Shown here: positions 27,866 through 36,964 of the stretch, in pieces
How positions within the stretch are numbered: position 1 is the stretch's first letter
Layout of the letters: the number at the start of each line of letters is the position of its first letter
From: Cupriavidus pauculus
GTDB taxonomy: Bacteria > Pseudomonadota > Gammaproteobacteria > Burkholderiales > Burkholderiaceae
DNA: 64,000 bases
Direction of reading: 5' to 3'
NCBI RefSeq assembly: GCF_003854935.1
Contig: NZ_CP033970.1
Location: forward strand, 1 to 64,000
Notes under the pieces: generated by a model
The model's input: only the letters and a program-made list of their open reading frames with translations
Told to the model about the DNA's origin: nothing
The model's database searches: none
Program-made: the position numbers and the translations under genes

Positions 27866-28836
27866 GTCCCGTCGAGGTCTCGGTCGTCATTCCCGTCTAC
27901 AACGAGGAAGACGGCTTGCAGGCGCTGTTCGACCGCGTCTATCCGGCGCTGGACAGCCTGGGCGAATCGTACGAGATCATCTTCGTCAACGACGGCAGCG
28001 CGGACCGCTCGCCGGCGATGCTGGCCGCGCAGTACCACAAGCGCCCCGACGTGACGCGCGTGATCCTGTTCAACGGCAACTTCGGCCAGCACATGGCCAT
28101 CCTGGCCGGCTTCGAGCACACGCGCGGGCGCATCGTCATCACGCTGGACGCCGACCTGCAGAACCCGCCCGAGGAAATCCCGCGCCTGGTGGCCGAGATG
28201 CGCAAGGGCCACGACTACGTGGGCACCATCCGGCGCCAGCGCAACGACACGGCGTTCCGGCGCTATGCGTCGCGCGCGATGAACCGGCTGCGCGAGCGCA
28301 TCACCAAGATCAAGATGACGGACCAGGGCTGCATGCTGCGCGCCTACGACCGGAACATCATCGACACGATCAACGCGTGCCGCGAGGTCAACACGTTCAT
28401 CCCGGCGCTGGCCTACACGTTCTCGTCGAACCCGGTCGAGATCGAGGTGGGCCACGAGCAGCGCCACGCCGGGGAGTCGAAATACTCGCTCTACCAGCTC
28501 ATCCGGCTGAACTTCGACCTCGTGACCGGCTTCTCGATCGTGCCGCTGCAGTGGTTCTCAGCCATCGGTACGATGCTGTCGATCACGTCGGCCGGGCTGT
28601 TCGTGGTGCTGCTGATCCGGCGTTTCATCCTGGGCTCGGAAGTCCAGGGCGTGTTCACGCTGTTCGCCTTCAACTTCTTCCTGATCGGCATCATGCTGTT
28701 CGGCATCGGCCTGCTGGGCGAGTACATCGGCCGGATCTACCAGGAAGTCCGCGACCGTCCGCGCTACCGCATCCAGGCGGTGCTGGAGCGCGACCCCGAA
28801 CGTGACGGCCAACCGGAGGCATCGTGCGCGCCGTAG
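27844..28836 (+). CDS. arnC: ArnC, undecaprenyl-phosphate 4-deoxy-4-formamido-L-arabinose transferase
   Basis: A 330-residue GT2-family transferase that places the formylated sugar on undecaprenyl phosphate. The catalytic domain has VSVVIPVYNEEDGL, FVNDGSADRS and ITLDADLQNPPEEIPRL (the DxD site); two membrane spans near residues 230-300 anchor it. MKMTDQGCMLRAY-like sequence (KIKMTDQGCMLRAYDR) is typical of ArnC. It overlaps both neighbours. Confidence 0.94.
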   Translation: MQTSLSLSPVEVSVVIPVYNEEDGLQALFDRVYPALDSLGESYEIIFVNDGSADRSPAMLAAQYHKRPDVTRVILFNGNFGQHMAILAGFEHTRGRIVITLDADLQNPPEEIPRLVAEMRKGHDYVGTIRRQRNDTAFRRYASRAMNRLRERITKIKMTDQGCMLRAYDRNIIDTINACREVNTFIPALAYTFSSNPVEIEVGHEQRHAGESKYSLYQLIRLNFDLVTGFSIVPLQWFSAIGTMLSITSAGLFVVLLIRRFILGSEVQGVFTLFAFNFFLIGIMLFGIGLLGEYIGRIYQEVRDRPRYRIQAVLERDPERDGQPEASCAP

Positions 28837-29747
28837 TCTTTGCCTATCACAACGTCGGCGACCGCTGCCTGCGCGTGCTGCACGCGCAGGGCGTGGACGT
28901 GGCGCTGGTGGTCACCCATCGCGACCGGCCCGACGAGAACATCTGGTTCCAGCGCGTGGCGGACACCGCCGCGGAGTTGAACCTGTCCTTCGTCTATGGC
29001 GAGGACCCGGCAGATCCGGCGCTGGCCGACGCGATCCGCGCCGCCGCGCCCGACGTGATCTTCTCGTTCTACTACCGCGCGATGATCCCGGCCGACGTGC
29101 TGGCCATCGCGCCACGCGGCGCCTTCAACATGCACGGCTCGCTGCTGCCCAAGTACCGGGGCCGCGTGCCCGTGAACTGGGCCGTCCTGCATGGCGAGAC
29201 CGAGACCGGTGCCACGCTGCACGCGATGGAAGCCAAGCCCGACGCCGGCTACATCGTCGACCAGACCGCCGTGCCGATCCTGCCCGACGACACCGCCGGG
29301 CAGGTCTTCGAGAAAGTCACCGTGGCCGCCGAGCAGACGCTCTGGCGCGTGCTGCCTGCCATGAAGGCGGGCCAGACGCCCAAGCGCCCGAACCGGCTGG
29401 CCGACGGCAGCTACTTCTCGGGCCGCAAGCCCGAGGACGGCCGGATCGATTTCCGGCAGCCCGCGGCAGCCGTCTACAACCTGATCCGCGCCGTGGCGCC
29501 GCCCTACCCGGGCGCGTTCACAGACCTGGGCGGCCGCCGCTTCATCGTGGCGCAGGCGCGCCGGCTGGACGCCGCCGCCGTACCCGGGGGGCTGCCACCG
29601 GGCCTGCACGTCGTGGACGGCCACATCGTCGCCATCTGCGGCGACGGCGGCGCGCTACGGGTGCTGCAACTGCTGCAGGGCAGCAGCGCCGACCATGCGG
29701 ACCCCGTGTCCGCCCCCGAATTCCAGAACATCACCGCACAGCATTGA
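28824..29747 (+). CDS. ArnA formyltransferase as a separate protein
   Basis: A 307-residue enzyme that N-formylates UDP-L-Ara4N with 10-formyltetrahydrofolate. It corresponds to the N-terminal half of E. coli ArnA: AYHNVGDRCLRVL, THRDRPDENIWF, the catalytic Asn-His in FNMHGSLLPKYRGR and the Asp in KPDAGYIVDQ. The start is GTG at 28824, with GGAGG four bases upstream; it overlaps arnC by 13 bp. In enterics this domain is fused to the decarboxylase now found as the next gene. Confidence 0.93.
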   Translation: MRAVVFAYHNVGDRCLRVLHAQGVDVALVVTHRDRPDENIWFQRVADTAAELNLSFVYGEDPADPALADAIRAAAPDVIFSFYYRAMIPADVLAIAPRGAFNMHGSLLPKYRGRVPVNWAVLHGETETGATLHAMEAKPDAGYIVDQTAVPILPDDTAGQVFEKVTVAAEQTLWRVLPAMKAGQTPKRPNRLADGSYFSGRKPEDGRIDFRQPAAAVYNLIRAVAPPYPGAFTDLGGRRFIVAQARRLDAAAVPGGLPPGLHVVDGHIVAICGDGGALRVLQLLQGSSADHADPVSAPEFQNITAQH

Positions 29748-29757
29748 AAGGATAGCG

Positions 29758-30810
29758 ATGAAAAAGGTCCTGATTCTTGGCGTCAACGGCTTCATTGGCC
29801 ACCACCTGACGCGCCGCATCCTGGAGACCACGCAGTGGGAGGTCTACGGCATGGACATGGCGTCCGACCGCCTTGGCGACCTGGTGAACCACCCGCGCAT
29901 GCATTTCTCCGAGGGTGACATCACGATCAACAAGGAGTGGGTCGAGTACAACATCCGCAAGTGCGACGTGATCCTGCCGCTGGTGGCCATCGCCACGCCG
30001 GCCACCTACGTCCGCAACCCGCTGCGCGTGTTCGAGCTGGACTTCGAGGCCAACCTGCCGATCGTGCGCAGCGCCGTGAAGTACGGCAAGCACCTGGTGT
30101 TCCCGTCGACCTCCGAGGTCTATGGCATGTGCACCGATGACGAATTCGATCCCGAGGCGTCGTCGCTGGTCTACGGCCCGATCAACAAGCCGCGCTGGAT
30201 CTACGCCTGCTCCAAGCAACTGATGGACCGCGTGATCCACGCCTACGGCATGGAGCAGGGCCTGAACTACACGCTGTTCCGCCCGTTCAACTGGATCGGC
30301 GCCGGGCTGGACTCGATCTTCGAGTCGAAGGAAGGCTCGTCGCGCGTGGTGACGCAGTTCCTGGGCCATATCGTGCGCGGCGAGCCGATCAAGCTCGTCG
30401 ACGGCGGCGCCCAGAAGCGCGCGTTCGCCGATATCTCGGACGGCATCTCGGCGCTGATGCAGATCATCGAGAACAAGAACGGCGTGGCCAGCGGCAAGAT
30501 CTTCAACATCGGCAACCCGGCCAACATCCACTCGGTGCGCGAGCTGGCCGAGATGATGCTGTCGATGGCGGCCGAGTACCCCGAGTACGCCGACTACGCG
30601 CGCCAGACCCGGATCGTGGAAACGTCGTCGGGCGACTTCTACGGCAAGGGCTACCAGGACGTGCAGCACCGCGTGCCGAAGATCGACAACACGGTGCAGG
30701 AGCTGGGCTGGAAGCCCGAGGTGACGATGGAGCAGGCGCTGCGCCGCATCTTCGAGGCGTACCGCGACAAGGTGGTGGACGCCCGCACACTGGTCGACGG
30801 CGACAACTGA
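29758..30810 (+). CDS. ArnA-type UDP-glucuronate oxidative decarboxylase as a separate protein
   Basis: A 350-residue NAD-dependent short-chain dehydrogenase-type enzyme that makes UDP-4-keto-pentose from UDP-glucuronate. The NAD site is VLILGVNGFIGHHL; catalytic residues are Ser/Thr in FPSTSEVYG and Tyr-x3-Lys in IYACSKQLMD, with RPFNWIGAGLD behind. It matches the C-terminal half of E. coli ArnA. The ATG at 29758 follows AAAGGA. Together with the preceding gene it supplies both ArnA activities from two polypeptides. Confidence 0.93.
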   Translation: MKKVLILGVNGFIGHHLTRRILETTQWEVYGMDMASDRLGDLVNHPRMHFSEGDITINKEWVEYNIRKCDVILPLVAIATPATYVRNPLRVFELDFEANLPIVRSAVKYGKHLVFPSTSEVYGMCTDDEFDPEASSLVYGPINKPRWIYACSKQLMDRVIHAYGMEQGLNYTLFRPFNWIGAGLDSIFESKEGSSRVVTQFLGHIVRGEPIKLVDGGAQKRAFADISDGISALMQIIENKNGVASGKIFNIGNPANIHSVRELAEMMLSMAAEYPEYADYARQTRIVETSSGDFYGKGYQDVQHRVPKIDNTVQELGWKPEVTMEQALRRIFEAYRDKVVDARTLVDGDN

Positions 30811-30817
30811 TCAGTCC

Positions 30818-31714
30818 ATGGCCCGCATTTGCCTGAAGGTAGACGTCGACACGCTGCGCGGCACCCGCGAGGGCGTGCCGGCGCTGCTGTCGATGCTGTC
30901 GGCCGTGCAGGCCGACGCCACGTTCCTGTTCAGCCTGGGCCCGGATCACACCGGCTGGGCGCTGCGGCGCGTGTTCCGGCCCGGCTTCCTGAAGAAGGTG
31001 TCGCGCACGTCGGTGGTGTCCAACTACGGCCTGCGCACGCTGATGTACGGCGTGCTGCTGCCCGGCCCCGACATCGGCCGCCGCGCCGCCGCCGAGATGC
31101 GCGCGGCCGCCGCCGCGGGCCACGAGTGCGGCATCCACACCTGGGACCACGTCTACTGGCAGGACAACGTGCGCACGCGCGACGCCGGCTGGACGCGCCG
31201 CCAGATGCAGCAGTCGTTCGACCGCTTTACCGACATCTTCGGCGCGCCGCCGCCCACCCATGGCGCGGCCGGCTGGCAGATGAACGACGAGGCGTTCCGC
31301 CAGATCGACGACTGGAGCATGGCCTACGCCTCCGACGGGCGCGGCACCGGCCCGTACCGGCCCACCGTGGCGGGCCAGCCGTGCCGGCACGTGCAGATGC
31401 CGACCACGCTGCCCACGCTCGACGAACTGATCGGCGTGGACGACCTGACCGAGGACAACGTCCACCACGCGGTGCTGAAGCTCACCGAAGGCGACGCCGA
31501 CCACGTCTTCACGCTCCACACCGAACTGGAAGGCGGCAAGCTGGCGCCCGTGTTCCGGCGCCTGCTGGCCGGCTGGCGCGCCCAGGGCCACGATCTGGTG
31601 TCGATGGCCACCTACTATCGCCACCTCGACGCGGCGTCGCTGCCGGCGCAGCCCGTCGCCTGGGGCGAGATTCCCGGCCGCAGCGGCGAACTGATCCTCC
31701 AGCCGCAGCGCTGA
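30818..31714 (+). CDS. arnD: ArnD, undecaprenyl-phosphate-formamido-arabinose deformylase
   Basis: A 298-residue polysaccharide-deacetylase-fold enzyme that removes the formyl group after transfer to the lipid carrier. KVDVDTLRGTREG carries the metal-binding Asp, CGIHTWDHVYWQD the two His, and PTHGAAGWQMND and FTLHTELEGG complete the site. It starts 7 bp after the decarboxylase and ends the operon. Its stop is 3 bp from that of the convergent P-type ATPase, with no terminator visible between them. Confidence 0.93.
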   Translation: MARICLKVDVDTLRGTREGVPALLSMLSAVQADATFLFSLGPDHTGWALRRVFRPGFLKKVSRTSVVSNYGLRTLMYGVLLPGPDIGRRAAAEMRAAAAAGHECGIHTWDHVYWQDNVRTRDAGWTRRQMQQSFDRFTDIFGAPPPTHGAAGWQMNDEAFRQIDDWSMAYASDGRGTGPYRPTVAGQPCRHVQMPTTLPTLDELIGVDDLTEDNVHHAVLKLTEGDADHVFTLHTELEGGKLAPVFRRLLAGWRAQGHDLVSMATYYRHLDAASLPAQPVAWGEIPGRSGELILQPQR

Positions 31715-31717
31715 GCC

Positions 31718-34057
31718 TCACCCCTTGCGCGTCAGCCGCAGCCCGTTGAACACCACGAGCAGGCTGGCGCCCATGTCCGCGAACACCGCCATCCACATCG
31801 TGCCCAGGCCCATCAGGGTCAGCGCCAGGAACACGGCCTTGATGACCAGCGAGAGCGCGATGTTCTGCCGCAGGATGGTCGACGTCTGACGCGACAGCCG
31901 CACGAACGTCGGAATCTTGCGCAGGTCGTCGTCCATCAGCGCCACGTCGGCGGTTTCGATGGCCGTGTCGGTGCCGGCCGCGCCCATCGCAAAGCCGATG
32001 TCGGCACGCGCCAGCGCCGGGGCGTCGTTGATGCCGTCGCCGACCATGCCGACCTTGCCGCCCTGCCCGTGCACCTGGTCGGCCAGCGCCGCCAGCGCAT
32101 CGGCCTTGTCCTGCGGAAGCTGATGGCCGCGCGCCTCGTCGATGCCGACGGCCTTGCCGATGGCCTGCGCCGTGTGCGCGTTGTCGCCGGACAGCATCAG
32201 CGTGCGCACGCCCAGCGCGTGCAGTTGCTCGATGGCCTGCCGGCTCGACTCGCGCACCGTATCGGCAACACCGAACAGCGCCAGCGCGCGGGCCGGCTGG
32301 CCACCGGCGGGCAGCGCCGCCAGCATCACGATCGACCGGCCCTGCCGCTCGATGGCCTCCAGCCGCGCCTCCAGCGCCGGCGAGCAAGCGCCGAGGTCGT
32401 GGATCATCCGGTGGTTGCCGAGCCGGTACGCCACGCCGTCCACGGCACCGCCGACACCCTGCCCCGGCACCGCCGCGAAATCGGTCACGTCCAGCCGCGC
32501 CACGCCGTCCGCATCGGCGGCGATGGCCACCGCGCGCGACACCGGATGGTCCGACCGGCCCGCCAGGCTGGCCGCGATGGCGCGCGCCTGCGGCACGTCA
32601 TCGGCCAGCAGCGCGAAATCGGTCTGCGCCGGCTTGCCGTGCGTCAGCGTGCCGGTCTTGTCCAGCGCCAGCCACTTCAGCCGGTGGCCCTGCTCCAGGT
32701 AGACGCCGCCCTTGATCAGGATGCCGCGCCGCGCCGCCGCCGCCAGCCCGCTGACGATGGTCACGGGCGTGGAAATCACCAGCGCGCACGGGCAGGCAAT
32801 CACCAGCAGCACCAGCGCCTTGTAGATCCACGCCAGCCACGGCGCGCCCATGGCCAGCGGCGGCACCACGGCGATTCCCACCGCGATGGCGAACACCACG
32901 GGCGTGTAGATTCTGGCGAACTGGTCGACAAAGCGCTGGGTCGGCGCGCGGCTGCCCTGCGCCGCTTCCACGGCATGGATGATGCGTGACAGCGTGGAGT
33001 CGTTGGCCGGCGCGGTCACCGCGTATTCGAGTTCGCCGGACTGGTTGATCGACCCCGCGAACAGCGCGTCGCCCGGCGACTTGTCGACCGGCACGCTTTC
33101 GCCGGTGATGGGCGCCTGGTCCAGCGCCGATTGCCCGCGCATGACGCGGCCATCGAGCGCCACCCGCTCGCCCGGGCGCAGCCGCACCGTTGCGCCCACC
33201 GTCACCGTGCGGGCCGGCACGGCCTGCCACGTTCCGTCGGGCTGCAGCACCGTGGCCTGCTCGGGCGCCATCGCCATCAGCCCGCGCACCGCGTTGCGGG
33301 CGCGGTCCAGCGACGCGGCCTCGATCCGCTCGGCCAGCGCGAACAGCGCCATCACCATCGCCGCCTCGGGCCACTGGCCGATGAACATCGCCCCGGTCAC
33401 GGCGATGCTCATCAGCGCGTTGATGTTCAGGTTGCCGTTGCGCACGGCGATCCAGCCCTTGCGATAGACGCCCAGCCCCGCTAGCAGCACCGTGGCCAGC
33501 GCCAGCGCGGCCGGCAGGTACGGCGTGGCCACGTTGAACCACTCGGCCAGTTCGGCGCCCAGCGCGGCGGCCCCGCCCAGGGCCAGCGGCCACCACGGCT
33601 TGCGGGCCTCGCCGGCGGCCACCTGCGTGCCATCGTCGGCGGCACCGGCCAGCGGCTCGGCCTTCATGCCGAGCGACCCGATCGCCTGGACGACCGGGTC
33701 AGTGGAATCGAGCGTGTGATGCACGGTCAGCACGCGCTGCATCAGGTTGAAGTCCAGCGCCGCCACGCCCGCCATGCCGCCGAGCTTGTTGCGGATCAGC
33801 GTTTCCTCGGTCGGGCAGTCCATGGCATCGATGCGGAACGCCGCAGCGCGGGTGCCGGCCGGCGCCGCCAACGGCGGGGCAGCCGGCGTGGCGGTTGCGC
33901 CACATCCCCCGCCACAGCAGGCGTCGGCCGGCGGGTGGTCGTGGGGATGATCGTGAGAATGGTCGTGGGAGTGGTCGTGCGGATGGTCGTGGGAGTGGTC
34001 GTGGGAATGACCGGGCACGACCGGTGGCAGGACGTTGTCGGGTGTCGAACGGGCCAT
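31718..34057 (-). CDS. P1B-type heavy-metal ATPase (Zn/Cd/Pb exporter, CadA/ZntA class)
   Basis: A 779-residue inner-membrane pump that exports soft divalent cations. The first 45 residues are a His-Asp array (HDHPHDHSHD) followed by a Cys cluster (CCGGGCG). A metal-associated domain lies at about residues 58-125, with MDCPTEE in place of the CxxC form. The membrane metal site is IACPCAL (about residue 420), the phosphorylation site DKTGTLT (about 465), and MVGDGINDAPAL lies near the end. CPC with this N terminus points to Zn/Cd/Pb rather than Cu. The ATG at 34057 has GAGGA upstream. A MerR-type promoter lies 30-60 bp upstream. It follows a heavy-metal sensor kinase/regulator pair on the same strand. 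Confidence 0.92.
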   Translation of the reverse strand: MARSTPDNVLPPVVPGHSHDHSHDHPHDHSHDHSHDHPHDHPPADACCGGGCGATATPAAPPLAAPAGTRAAAFRIDAMDCPTEETLIRNKLGGMAGVAALDFNLMQRVLTVHHTLDSTDPVVQAIGSLGMKAEPLAGAADDGTQVAAGEARKPWWPLALGGAAALGAELAEWFNVATPYLPAALALATVLLAGLGVYRKGWIAVRNGNLNINALMSIAVTGAMFIGQWPEAAMVMALFALAERIEAASLDRARNAVRGLMAMAPEQATVLQPDGTWQAVPARTVTVGATVRLRPGERVALDGRVMRGQSALDQAPITGESVPVDKSPGDALFAGSINQSGELEYAVTAPANDSTLSRIIHAVEAAQGSRAPTQRFVDQFARIYTPVVFAIAVGIAVVPPLAMGAPWLAWIYKALVLLVIACPCALVISTPVTIVSGLAAAARRGILIKGGVYLEQGHRLKWLALDKTGTLTHGKPAQTDFALLADDVPQARAIAASLAGRSDHPVSRAVAIAADADGVARLDVTDFAAVPGQGVGGAVDGVAYRLGNHRMIHDLGACSPALEARLEAIERQGRSIVMLAALPAGGQPARALALFGVADTVRESSRQAIEQLHALGVRTLMLSGDNAHTAQAIGKAVGIDEARGHQLPQDKADALAALADQVHGQGGKVGMVGDGINDAPALARADIGFAMGAAGTDTAIETADVALMDDDLRKIPTFVRLSRQTSTILRQNIALSLVIKAVFLALTLMGLGTMWMAVFADMGASLLVVFNGLRLTRKG
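33934..34011. repeat. 12-bp tandem array coding the His-Asp tract
   Basis: About six imperfect copies of a 12-base unit (GGTCGTGGGAGT and variants with GAT) encode the repeated HDHS/HDHP tract at the N terminus of the ATPase. Such arrays can change copy number by slippage, so the number of metal-binding His residues may vary between strains. Confidence 0.75.
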
Positions 34058-34086
34058 GATGGGGTCCTCGTAGCGTATTACCTGCC

Positions 34087-34117
34087 ATTGAAGACCCTGT
34101 AGCGGCTACAAGGTCAA
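34087..34117 (-). promoter_or_regulatory. MerR-family promoter/operator of the metal ATPase
   Basis: On the minus strand there is a -35 TTGACC (34117-34112) and a -10 TTCAAT (34092-34087), separated by 19 bp. This over-long spacer is the hallmark of MerR-regulated promoters. The spacer holds a dyad (34094-34114) with arms ACCCTGTAGC and GCTACAAGGT around one central base and a single mismatch, very close to CadR/PbrR/ZntR operators. It overlaps the 3' end of the kinase gene. No merR-family gene is in this window. Confidence 0.85.
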
Positions 34118-35571
34118 GTGGCCGGGGCCGGCAGCGGGCCCACCGCGTCGGGGAACAACAGTTCGAAGACCGTCTCGCCCTCGGCGCTGCGCACGCCGAC
34201 GCTGCCGCCGTGGAGCCGCATGATCGTGTCGACGATGGCCAGCCCCAGCCCGGTCGACGACGCCGAGTTGCGGCGCGACGGATCGGCGCGGTAGAAACGG
34301 CCGAACAGGTGCGGCAGCGCTTCCGGCGCGATGGCCGGGCCGCCGTTGAGCACCGTGATGGCGGTCTGGCTGGCCTGCGGGCAGACGCACATCCGCACCA
34401 TGCTGCCGGCCGGCGCGTGCCGCAGCGCGTTGTCCAGCAGGTTGATGACGGCCCGCCGCAGCAGCGTCTGGTCGGCCACCACCGTGGCGTACCCCGACAC
34501 CGACACGGTCACGTTGCGGTCGGCCGCCACGGCCTCGAAGTACTCGGCGATCTTGTCCAGCTCCGCGCGCGCGTCGATGGGCCGCGCGCCAAGCGCCACC
34601 TGCGCGTTGTCGGCCCGCGCCAGGAACAGCATGTTCTCGATCATGCGCGACAGCCGCTCGTATTCCTCCAGGTTCGACTCCAGCACCGCCTCGTACTCGG
34701 CCGGCGTGCGGCGCTGGGCCAGCGTCACCTGCGTCTGGCCGACGAGGTTGCTGATCGGCGTGCGGAAATCGTGCGCCAGGTCGGCCGAGAATTGCGACAG
34801 CCGCGTGAAGCTGTCCTGCAGCCGCGCCAGCATCGCGTTCAGGGCGCCGGCCAGTTCGCGCAACTCCTCGGGCGCGCCGCCCACGTCAAGCCGCGTGGCC
34901 AGCCGGCTTGTCGTCACCGCGGCCGCGTCGCTGGCCATCCGGCGCAGCATCCGCAGCCCGCGCCGCGCCAGCAGGAACCCCAGCGCAGCCGCGACAATCG
35001 CGCCGCACAGCACGGCGCCCAGCAGCTCGCCACGGTACTCGCGCATCAGCGCCACGCGGTAGCCGGCGTCGCTGAGCACGATGATCTCGACGGTCCGCTC
35101 GGAATTGCCGATCTGGCCCAGCGCCGCCATGCCGCGCGACGGCACGCCATTGCGCGGCAGCCAGGTCTGCAGCAGCGACTTGTCGGGCGTGGTGGTCACC
35201 GGCAGCACGCGCAGCGGCGGCAGGGTTTCGTTATGGGGATTGAGGGTGATGAGCGGGTCGCCGTTGCGTGTGCGGACGACGAGGATCAGGCCCTCGTGGC
35301 CCATCGCGATATCGGCAAAGCGATGCGTGTCGGTGCGGATCTCGTTCTCGTCGGCCACCTCGCGCAGCAGGTGGCGCACCAGCAGCACCTCGCCCACCAG
35401 CTCGCCCTCGTCGCGCGACTGGAGCTGGCTGCCGAGCGCGCTGGACAGGTACGTGGCCACCCCGACCAGGATGGCGGCCGTGGTCAGCCCGTAGGCCAGC
35501 GCCAGCCGCGTGGTCAGCGAGGCAGGCATCCATGCATCGATCGCGCGGCGCACGCGCAGCAGCCGTTTCAT
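34114..35571 (-). CDS. Heavy-metal sensor histidine kinase (CusS/CzcS class)
   Basis: A 485-residue membrane sensor kinase. A first span is near residues 20-45, a periplasmic sensor region of about 150 residues follows, and a second span (LLGAVLCGAIVAAALGFLLA) leads to a HAMP domain. The phosphoacceptor His is in SADLAHDFRTPISNLVGQTQ. ATP-binding motifs are RRAVINLLDNALRHAP and SSTGLGLAIVDTIMRLHGG. The periplasmic region fits the heavy-metal subfamily. It lies 10 bp after its cognate regulator and the two are probably cotranscribed. Confidence 0.9.
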   Translation of the reverse strand: MKRLLRVRRAIDAWMPASLTTRLALAYGLTTAAILVGVATYLSSALGSQLQSRDEGELVGEVLLVRHLLREVADENEIRTDTHRFADIAMGHEGLILVVRTRNGDPLITLNPHNETLPPLRVLPVTTTPDKSLLQTWLPRNGVPSRGMAALGQIGNSERTVEIIVLSDAGYRVALMREYRGELLGAVLCGAIVAAALGFLLARRGLRMLRRMASDAAAVTTSRLATRLDVGGAPEELRELAGALNAMLARLQDSFTRLSQFSADLAHDFRTPISNLVGQTQVTLAQRRTPAEYEAVLESNLEEYERLSRMIENMLFLARADNAQVALGARPIDARAELDKIAEYFEAVAADRNVTVSVSGYATVVADQTLLRRAVINLLDNALRHAPAGSMVRMCVCPQASQTAITVLNGGPAIAPEALPHLFGRFYRADPSRRNSASSTGLGLAIVDTIMRLHGGSVGVRSAEGETVFELLFPDAVGPLPAPAT

Positions 35572-35581
35572 GCCGGGCCGC

Positions 35582-36259
35582 TCACACTTCTTCGGATTCG
35601 TCGAGCACGTAGCCCATGCCGCGCCGCGTGTGGATCAGCTTCTTCGGGAACGGGTCGTCCACCTTGGCGCGCAGGCGCCGGATCGACACGTCGACGACGT
35701 TGGTGTTGCTGTCGAAGTTCATGTCCCAGACCTGCGAGGCGATCAGCGAGCGAGACAGCACCTCGCCCCGCCGCCGCGCCAGCAGTTGCAGCAGCGCGAA
35801 CTCCTTCGACGTCAGGTCGATCTTCTGGCCCGCGCGCGTCACGCGGCGCCGGATCGTGTCGATCTGCAGGTCGGCCACTTCCATGAACTCGCTCTCGCGC
35901 AGCGGGCCGCGCCGCAGGATGGTGCGGATGCGGGCCACCAGCTCGGCGAACGCGAACGGCTTGACCATGTAGTCGTCGGCGCCCAGTTCCAGGCCCTTCA
36001 GGCGGTCGGACAGCTCGTCGCGGGCGGTCAGGCACAGCACCGGGGTGTCCTTGTCGCGCCGCAGGTCGCGCAGGACCTGCCAGCCGTCGATGCCGGGCAG
36101 CATCACGTCCAGCACGATCAGGTCGTAGTGCTGTTCGCGCGCATGGGCCAGGCCGTCCACGCCGTCGCGGGCCAGGTCGGCCACGAAGCCGGATTCGGTC
36201 AGCCCCTTCAGCAGATAGTCGCCAGCCTTCGGTTCGTCTTCGACAATCAGGATACGCAT
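35582..36259 (-). CDS. OmpR-family heavy-metal response regulator (CzcR/CusR/CopR class)
   Basis: A 225-residue regulator. The receiver has the acidic pair in [14 protein letters not shown], the phospho-Asp in [15 protein letters not shown] and Lys in [13 protein letters not shown]. The winged-helix output domain has [21 protein letters not shown] and [31 protein letters not shown] and the overall pattern are typical of the heavy-metal subfamily. A matching CusR-type inverted repeat is found at 37445-37468, and a weaker half-site near 36363. Confidence 0.93.
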   Translation of the reverse strand: MRILIVEDEPKAGDYLLKGLTESGFVADLARDGVDGLAHAREQHYDLIVLDVMLPGIDGWQVLRDLRRDKDTPVLCLTARDELSDRLKGLELGADDYMVKPFAFAELVARIRTILRRGPLRESEFMEVADLQIDTIRRRVTRAGQKIDLTSKEFALLQLLARRRGEVLSRSLIASQVWDMNFDSNTNVVDVSIRRLRAKVDDPFPKKLIHTRRGMGYVLDESEEV

Positions 36260-36472
36260 GGTGCTTCTACGGACCGGCCTGCTGCCGGCCCTGCCTTTCA
36301 GTTTGCAATGGAGACCCTAGACACTATCCGAGGTTAGCCGCTTTTGGGGCAACATTGCACGAATGTCATCGTGATTTGGCGAATTTTCTGCATCCAACGC
36401 AGTACAATGCCGGCTGCCCACCCCCGGGCCCTGCGGCGCCCCCTGGACGCAGGCCAGCCTCTCCATCCCAGC

Positions 36473-36919
36473 ATGAAACGTCAGATTGCCCAATCCCTTT
36501 TGTGTCTCGCCGTGTTCGCGGTGCCCGTGCAAGGCGCCCTGGCGTCAGCCATGCCGCGCTGTGCGGGCGTGACGGCGATCGGGCTGTCGATGCAGGAACG
36601 CCATGCGGCGATCAAGGCCGAGGCGGAAGCCGAAGCGGGGATGGCGGCCCGGGAGCGCGCCCGGTGCACCGAGGCGTCCGCGCGCGAGGGCCGCGACATG
36701 CCGGTCTGGCACGATGCCCAGCCCGCTGGCCGCACTACCGAGCCGCCGGCTGACACTTCGCATCATGTGTATCGGGGCGCGGAATACTGTCACGCCTGCG
36801 TGGCAGAAGCGGCCAGCACGATGGTGCTGCCGGAACTGCCTCCGGCGGCCCTGCAGCACCGGCGCCACGCGCTGCCGCTGGCCAGCGCCACCGCGCTGGC
36901 GGATCTGCCGGCCTGCTGA
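36473..36919 (+). CDS. Small secreted protein of unknown function, divergent from the metal regulator
   Basis: A 148-residue protein with a signal peptide (MKRQIAQSLLCLAVFAVPVQ, cut near ALASA). The mature part is Ala/Glu-rich with several Cys and His (RCAGV, ARCTEAS, DTSHHVYRG, YCHACVAEA). No family is recognised. The divergent position next to a heavy-metal two-component system, and the CHAC and HH motifs, make a periplasmic metal-related role plausible but unproven. The ATG at 36473 is chosen for the signal peptide; an upstream in-frame ATG at 36344 would add 43 unlikely residues. Confidence 0.6.
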   Translation: MKRQIAQSLLCLAVFAVPVQGALASAMPRCAGVTAIGLSMQERHAAIKAEAEAEAGMAARERARCTEASAREGRDMPVWHDAQPAGRTTEPPADTSHHVYRGAEYCHACVAEAASTMVLPELPPAALQHRRHALPLASATALADLPAC

Positions 36920-36964
36920 AGGATGGAAACCGGGCGCCTTGCCGGCGCCCGCGCATCGTGACGT

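Noticed and set aside
33934-34011. A CRISPR-like array
   Set aside because: The repeats are contiguous 12-bp units inside a coding sequence with no spacers; they encode a His-Asp tract.
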